Below are positions 52,560 through 61,500 of a stretch of 64,000 nucleotides of DNA, piece by piece. The stretch's first letter is position 1. Each line of letters opens with the position of its first letter. Position numbers and translations under genes: made by a program. The DNA is from Candidatus Lindowbacteria bacterium RIFCSPLOWO2_12_FULL_62_27 (lineage in GTDB: Bacteria > Lindowbacteria > 2-12-FULL-62-27). The DNA lies in contig MFPR01000019.1 in NCBI GenBank assembly GCA_001784175.1, positions 1 to 64,000 of the forward strand, read 5' to 3'. The notes under the pieces are model-generated. The model did not search any database. It was not told where the DNA came from and was given only the letters and a program-made list of their open reading frames with translations.

Positions 52560-55500
52560 ATGTTGACCCCCCGCCCGATTCTGTCCCGGTTCCTGGTTTC
52601 CGGATTCGCGATCCTCTCCCTCGCCCTCCTCGCGCCACAGCCGGCGATCGGGAAGATGATGTCGGATTCGATTGTGATTTTTGAAGTCTCTGTTGGGGCC
52701 GGAGCTGTGGCAGATGAGTACATGACGCTGTACAATCCCACGCCGGACTCCAAAGGATTGACGGCGTATCGCATGACACGGGCAACTGCAACGATGGCGA
52801 CTATGAGCGTCATTACGTCGAGAATTGACAGTACTGTTGCAGACACGATTGGCCCTTTTGGATTTTACCGGCTGGTTTCAGTGGGCGCCAATGCCGTTCT
52901 TCGAGGAACAGCAGACAGCGTGTCAAGCACGGCCACCTTGGCCGCGGACAATCAGATAATGCTTGGCCAAGCCACTTCGAACACAAACTATACGGACAGT
53001 AGAGATCGGCTGGGGTGGGGTGCCGTCACTACTCGAAAGTTTACTGAAACGCAGGCGGTGACAGACACTACACCCGGCAATCCGCCAGCCGGCAAGGCGC
53101 TCTATCGTTTTCCGGGCAAGATTGCCGGGGGCATGATCGACCGACAACGAAACGGATTTGATTTTGATACGGCTTTGGTCACGGATACGTTCAACACAGG
53201 GACGCGCCACCGCCGCGTTGTATTTTCATGCACGACGCCGACCAAGGCGGTGCGGGTCGGATTGGCATTCAACCTCTACTGTACGGCCACCGTCGTATAT
53301 GGCGACACCTACTGGATACAGGACACGAACGTGGTCGCCTCCTATAGCGGAGATTCCGCGTGGGCGGATCTGACCGGATGGGGGAAGGACACGCTGGTGG
53401 TGGACAGTTCGGGCGACACGGCGGACACAACGGGGATATTCAGGAACGGGCTTTGTACAATGACGCTGCGGTTTACACCCTTTGCTCGCATCGCCGACAC
53501 GGTTCGGATTGTGGCTTCGGACGCCTATTGTACAGGCTTCATCATTTTGCGCGTTTTCGACTCGCCGACCGCTGATCTTCCCGCGATTGGCCATGAGACG
53601 AACGTGATTGATTTTCTTGTTAGGTGGACCATGTCGGACAGCTCGGGATTCGACAGTTACGAAATCGAGGTGTCAAAGAGCGTTGGCTTCTCGAGCATCG
53701 CCTTTGCCGACACCATCGACATCACGCAGACCAGCGACACGATCACGGGATTGTACAACGACACGTACTATTGGCGCGTGCGGTTCATCGACAATTTCGG
53801 CGTACGCGGGAACTGGTCGGAGACGCGGTCGTTTGTGACGGACACCCTCATCGGCGCGCCGACGGCCTCGTATCCCGCGGACGCGCATGAGACGACGTCA
53901 TCGTCCGTGGTCGTCGGCTGGACGCAGGTGTCGTCCGACAGCGTGGGGATCGACAGTTACGCGGTTGAGGCGTCGACCAATGCGGGGTTCACGGCGATGG
54001 TCTTGACGGACACCGTCGACGGCACGCGCGACAACGACACGGTGACGGCGGCGACGGAGGCCACCTACTCCTGGCGTGTCCGCGCGATCGACGATCTGGG
54101 CAATGGCGGGTCGTATTCAACGACGAGGACATTTGTGCGGACATCGGCGTCGGCGTCGCCGACGCCGAGCGTGAAGGTCGACGGCGACAGTTCGGACTGG
54201 GTGGGGACGCGGTCGAGCACCGTTCACGACACGGTCATATCGCTGGGCGAGTGGATATATTCAGGCGACCCGAATGATGTGCGGGGGGAAGGCACGGACC
54301 CCGACGAGAATTACGACATCACGGAGGCGCGGCTGTCAGGCGATACGCTTCATCTTTTCATGCTCGTCGTCATGGAGGGCATCTCCTCCAACACACTGCC
54401 GTTTGTGGGTCTGTCGGTCGACGTGGATCAAGTTTCCTACGGCATGGACTGGGCCCTGGCGGACGACGGCATGGCGAACGGCTACCCGTCCTCCGACAGA
54501 TATTCCGAAACCAATGTGAGTTTCCATAGGGTGTCCGGCTCAGACACAATCGAGATGTTCGAGGCCAGCGGGTCGTGGGGCGGAAATTGGTGGCATTCTC
54601 CAGTCGCCACGCCCCGTGCCGCGGATTCGATATCGATCAGCACGACGAACGAGGTTGTGGAGGCGGCGCTTCGCTGGGAAGATCTCAGCGTGACGCTGCC
54701 CAAACGGCTCAAATTCGTGCTGGCCAGCGCCGAAAACGACGGCACCTCGTGCGACAACGACGGCACGGTGGACAGAGCCGATGCCGACATCCTTGACGTC
54801 GTCACGCCGTATTACTCCGGCTCGGCGAGTTCATGGACGCGCGACATCATCGACGATGAATACGATTACTCGTTCGTTGTCAACTTCAACAAAAACGGCA
54901 AAGTCAATCACCCGCCGGACACCCCGACTTTGAGCTCTCCGGCGGACGGCACGATTTACACGTCCGCCACCACCGTGACGATGTCGTGGACCCTGAACGA
55001 CGCGACGGCCGACGTCTCCAAGGACTCGATGGTCCATATCCAGATCGGCACCAACTCGGACTCGAACGACGTGCTGGACACGAAGATCCATGGCGCCGAC
55101 CTCGATCTGGACTTCCGGTTCTGGATGGAGGACACCTACTACTGGCGCATCCGCCATGCCGACGATTTCAACACGTCGCCGTGGACGAAGTCCCGGCAAT
55201 TCGGGATACAGCTTTCGGCCACGACCGGGTTCGCCGTGGACGGCGACACGTCGGAGTGGACCGGGACGCCCTCATCGACGGCGCATGACACGGCGATCTC
55301 GAACGGCGAGTTCATCTACACCGGCGTCGCCTACGACATGCGGACCGACCCGGACATCTGGACGGATTCCAACTACGACATCACACAGGTGCGGTTTTCC
55401 GGAGACACGAACCATCTCTACCTCATGGTGGCGATCTCGGTATTGAGCGACCGCCGCGCGCCGCACATTGCGTTCAATGTGGACCTCGATCAGCTTTCGG

Positions 55501-58500
55501 GCGATGGTTCGCTCGACTGGATCGGCCCGGACGACGGCGCGACCCTTGCGGGCACCACGCAGTACGGCGAGACAAACGTTTCTCTGCACGTCGCCGGCCG
55601 GGGGACTTCGTACGACTCGGCCACCTATCCCGAAATCGAGATGTTCGCGCAGGACTGGACGAGCTGGCATTCTCCGTCGGCCGGGTCGTACGATTCGGTG
55701 GCGATCAGCAACGCGAACAACGTGATCGAAGCGGGATTTCGGTGGCCGGACATCATCGGCGGCGGCGGAACGCTTCCGAAGAAAATCCGGATCGCGCTGG
55801 CCTCCTACAGCAACAACACGTCATGGAACAGCAACAGCGCCGCGACGCATGACGTTACGGGATCGGCCGACGCGATGGACAACATCCGGCCGTATGCCGG
55901 CACCACCTGCGCCGCCTGTCCCGCTTCTTGGGACTGGGACCTCGTCGACGCCGATTATGACACGTCGGTCACGATCGAATTCAACAGGACCGGCCGCGTG
56001 AACCATATTCCCGGCCAGCCGTCCGTGTACTCTCCCGCGAACGGTTCATCTTTCTCGGAAGCGGACAATCTCATCACCCTGCAATGGTCGATCAACGACG
56101 CGGACAGTTGGACCGCGCTGGACTCGGCCGTCTTCGTGCAGGTCACCAACCGCCGCGGCATCTTGATTCTGGACACCGAACTCGTCGGCCCCGACGCCGA
56201 TCTCGTCTACCGGTTCCCGGCCGGCGACAGCTTCTACTGGCGTGTGCGGCACTCGGACGATTTCGAAACCTCGCCCTGGTCGGACAGCGGCTATTTCTCC
56301 GTCAGCGACACGATTGACATCAAGACCCCGGTGGACGCGACGGGCGGGACGCAAGAGACGACCAACGCGACGGTGACGCTGACCGGATACGCCGGTTCGA
56401 GCGACACGACGTCCGACACAGTGCAGGTCACGGTGAACGGCGCCGAGACGACCGTGATGTTTCTATCGAGCGCCGGCGTGTGGTCCTGTTCGGCGACGCT
56501 GGCCGACCGTGCCGGCGAATCGGTCATCATCCGGCTGTTCAACAACGGCGTGCAGACGGCGAACGACACGATCAACCTGTTCTATGACGCGACGAAACCG
56601 CGGATCACCAAAATCTCCGACTCGTCCCTGCGGGACGCTTCGAGCGCCAGTGTGAGCGACACGGTGTTTTTCTACATCTTCGACACCGGCGTCGGATTCG
56701 GCGGCGACGGCGGCTGTACGTTGTACTGGCACATCGACAGCGGCGCGAACACGAACTGGTCCGTCGCGACGGAGAGCAGTTCCAGCCCGTCCGGCACGAC
56801 GACGATCGAGGCGATGATTCCGGTCAGCACATTCAATCCGCTGGTCGACACGCAGGTGGGATTCTGGTGGATTTGCCGGGACGACCTCGGGAACCTCATG
56901 GATTCGACTTCGCTGTCCCCCAGTTACCTGGATGTGAGACCCGGCACATTCACAGTCGAGGTCGTCGGCGTCCGGGACATCGTGATCAACGAAATCATGT
57001 GGGGCGGCAGTGGGGGAGAATACATTGAATTGCGGAATATGACGGGCGTGGCCATCCGACTTACGAACTGGGTCCTGAAGGACCTCGCAAGTGACCCGAC
57101 AAGCATGTTCGCCTTCCAATCTGCGGACAGCATCCCGGCCTACGGGTTTTTCCTGGCATTGGATTCGGGTGCGATTGACGACACGAGCAGTCATGCCACC
57201 AGGTTTCCACGGACCAACTCGGCCCTCACTTTGACCAATACTGGAGACTCGATATCGCTGGTCTCCGATGGCGGTCTCGATATTGACTCCGCATGGTTCA
57301 ACGGCGGCTGGCCCGCCGGTTCCGCGACGGGCGACGGCACTTCGATGGAGCGCAAGCCTTCTCCCGGCTACGGCAACGCGTCCTCGGACTGGGACGACTG
57401 CACCACGACTCTTTATCCGGGCACGGGCGGCCGGACCACCGGCACGCCCGGGCACCGCAACACGAACGTGGACAGTGTGACGTTCAGCGTGGTCTCTTCC
57501 GGCGGCACGTATGAAACGAACGCGACGGGGATCACGCTGACCGGCTTCTGCTCCTTGCAGTCCGGAGATTCCGTTTGGATTTTCATCAGCAACACCGCGG
57601 CCGAATCGACGGTTCTCACCAGCGGCGGCGTCTGGAGCGTGTCCGGCATCGATCTTTCGGGCACGAAGCGCGGGGAGAGCATCGCGATCTACACGTTCGA
57701 TGACAGCGTCTATGCCCGATCCGACACGATCACCATCGTCTATGACGCGGTCGTGAGTCAGGTGAGCCTCTCGGCCCCGGCGACCGGCCACGAGACGACA
57801 TCGATCAGCGTGGTGTTGAGCTGGAGCGCGGTGTCGGACACCGTGGACATCGACAGCTACGCGTTGGAGGTGTCGAAGAACACGGACTTCACGAACATGG
57901 TTTTCACGGACACCCTCGACGGCACGCGGACGAACGACACCTCGACGGGTCTTTACAACGACACGTACTACTGGCGAGTGCGCGCGATCGACGATCTGGG
58001 CAACGGCGGCCCGTATTCGGACACGCGCGGATTCGTGACGGACACGATCGTGGGCGCCCCGACGTTGTCGCAGCCGTCGGACGGGCACGAGACGACCTCG
58101 ATCAGCGTGGTGGTGAGCTGGAGCCTGTCCGACAGCGTTGGGATCGACAGCTTCGCGGTGGAGGCGTCGAAGAATACGGCCTTCACAAACATCGCCTTCA
58201 CGGACACGATCGACGGCTCGCGGACGAACGACACGGTGACAGGTCTGTACAACGACACGTACTACTGGCGCGTGCGCGCGATCGACGATCTGGGCAATCG
58301 CGGCCCGTATTCGGACACGCGCGGATTCGTGACGGACACCCTGGTCGGCACGCCGGCGGCCTCGTATCCGGCGGAAGCGCATGAGACGACCGTGACATCC
58401 GTGGTGGTCGGCTGGTCGGCCGTGTCGTCGGACAGCGTGGGGATCGACAGTTACGCGGTGGAGGTGTCGAGGAACGGGGCCTTCACGGAGATGGCGCTGA

Positions 58501-61500
58501 CGGACACGATCGACGGCACGCGGACGAACGACACGGTGTCGGCGTCGACCCCGGCCACCTACTCCTGGCGTGTGCGCGCGATCGACGATCTGGGCAACTC
58601 CGGCGCCTATTCGTCCACGGCGACGTTCGTCCGGACGGTGACCCAGAGCATCACCATCGATGGAGACAGCAATGATTGGCCGGGCACGCCGTCGACGACC
58701 GCTCATGACACGGTGATTTCAAGCGGGGTGTTCATCTACACGGGCGTGGCGGGCGACGAGCGAACGGAGGTGAACGACTGGTCGGACCTCAATTACGACA
58801 TCACCCAGGTCCGTTTCTTCGGCGACACCAATTTCTTCTATGTCCTGGTCGTCATGCAGGACATCACCGACAGCCGCGGCCCGTACGTCGGCCTTGGAAT
58901 CGACAAGGATTCCGCGACCTCGGACGGCGACCTGAACTGGATCGCGGACGAGGACGGCCTGACCGTCGCGGGCGCCAACCACGATCCGGAGTCGTCCGTC
59001 CGGCTGTCCGTGGCGGGCCGGTCGAACGGAAGCGCTCCGGAAATCGAGATCACCGACGAGGCGGCCGGCCTCGGTTCGTGGCAAGCTCCGACGAATTCGG
59101 GCGGGCACGCGGCGACCGCGTACGAATCCGTCGCGATCAGCGTCTCCAACAACGTGATCGAGGCGGCCCTCCAGTGGAAGGATCTCAGCGTCACACTCCC
59201 GGCCAGACTGAACTTGACCCTGGCTGCGTACAGCAACACGACTCCGGCGGACTGGGCCAACAACAACGACGCCACCGCAGACAACGGCGCCATCGACGGC
59301 GCCGACGTGATGACGCCCTATTGCACGAACGGCGACAACGCCTGGGGCCGGGATTTATCGGACGCCGACTTCGACAGTTTCGTGACCGTCGGTTTCAACA
59401 AGACCGGCCAGGTCAACTATCGGCCCTTCGTGCCGACGCAGGACACGCCGGGGAATCTGTATGTATTCACAGAATCGAACAACTCGATCACGTTGCAGTG
59501 GCAGATCAGCGACGCCGACAGCAACGTGGCCAAGGATTCGATGGCCCAAATTCAGGTGACGACCGGCACGGGCCGGACGGTTCTGGACACGAAGATTCAA
59601 GGCTGGGACCCCGACCTCGTTTACAGGTTCCTGTCGGGCGACAGTTATTACTGGCGTGTCCGGTACGCGGACGATTTCGAGACAACGACGTGGACGGACA
59701 GCCTCGTGTTCAGGGTGTCGGACACGATCGACATCAAGACGCCGGTGGACGCGACGGGCGGGACGCATGAGACGACGACGCAGGTGGTGGTGTTGACGGG
59801 TTATGCCGGCTCAGGCGATACGACAACCGACACGGTGCAGGTCACGGTGAACGGGGCCGAGACGACCGTCATGTTTTTATCGAGCGCCGGCGTGTGGTCC
59901 TGTTCGGCGACGTTGCGGGACCTCGCGGGTGAATCAGTGATCGTCCGGTTGTTCAACAACGGCATTCAGACCGCCAACGACACGATCAATCTGTTTTACG
60001 ACGCGACGCCCCCGCGGATCACCCGAATCGGCGACACGTCCGTGCGGAACGACTCGACGGTTCGCGGGTCGTCGGACACGATCTTTTTCTATGTGTTTGA
60101 CACCGGCGTCGGATTCGGCAGCGCCGGCGGCTGTACGCTGTACTGGCACGCCGACACGGGCACGAACATCAACTGGGTGGTCGCGTCGGAGAGCAGTTCC
60201 AGTCCGTCGGGCACGACGACGATCGAAGCGATGATCCCGGCCGCCACTTGGAGCCCGTCCGTGGACACGGATATTGGTTTTTGGTGGGTGTGCCGGGACG
60301 ATCTGGGCAACACGATGGACTCGACGTCGCTGTCGCCCAGCTACATCGAGTCGCGGCCGGGAACCTACACGGTCGACGTCCTCACCGTGGGCGACGTGGT
60401 CATCAACGAAATCATGTGGGGCGGCCGGTCCGGTTCCGGCGAATACATCGAGCTTCGAAACGCGTCGAGCCTGGCCGTCAGTTTGACGAACTGGGTTTTG
60501 CGCGACAAGGGCGGCGGGTCGAGCGGATTTTCGATCACCTTTCAAAGCGCGGACAGCATCCCGGCCGGCGGATTTTTTCTGGTGATGGATTCCGGCGCGA
60601 TCGACGACACAAGCAGCCACTACGTCCGTTTCCCTCCGAAGACCGGCGGCATCGCGTTGACGGACGGCGGCGACTCGATCGAGTTGCTCACCGACGTCGG
60701 CGCCGAGATGGACTCGGCCGTTTTCACAAGCGGCTGGCCGGCAGGCTCTGCAACAGGGGACGGCAAGTCGATGGACCGCACGCCGACGCCGGGCTACGGG
60801 AACACTTCGACGAACTGGGAGAACGGCTGGGACAGCGCAGCCGACGGCGGCCGGGCGAACGGTTCGCCCGGACACCGCAACCCGAACGCGTCGCCGTATG
60901 TGACGGTCTCTCCGGATTCGACGCCGGCGGCGACGGGCGGCCGCGGGGTGTGGACATTCACGTTCACGAACGGCCAGACGGCGTTTACGAGCGGCCGGCT
61001 TGTGATGCAGATCGACACCGGCGGGTCGACCGACCAGACCAACAACTGGACCCAGCCGCAGACGTCGACGTCGTCTTCGCCCGGCTATGTCACCACGAGC
61101 GTGTCGAACGGCACGCTGGGCACGGTCACGACATCCGGCGATTCCGTCATCATCGACGTGACGTCTCTCACGGCGACCACCGGCCAGATCACGATCACGT
61201 ACGGAAGCGTCACGGCCAACACCGGGGGCGCCGCCAAAGTCCGGACGACCACCGGCCGGGCCTATTTCCGTTTTTATTATGATGAGGACAGCACCGTCAC
61301 CGCGCCCGTGCGGGACACGGCCGAGGTGACGATCCCGATCGTTTCGCTGTCCGGCGGATCGTTCGCGGACACCGACCCGGCCTCCAACCCGCAGAGTTTT
61401 ATCGGTTCGGAATACGCCGTGACCATCAAGGTCAAGGACTCGAACAACAACGCGGTGCACGCCGCCCATGTCTGGGCCACGCTGCCGGCCGACGGCGCCG

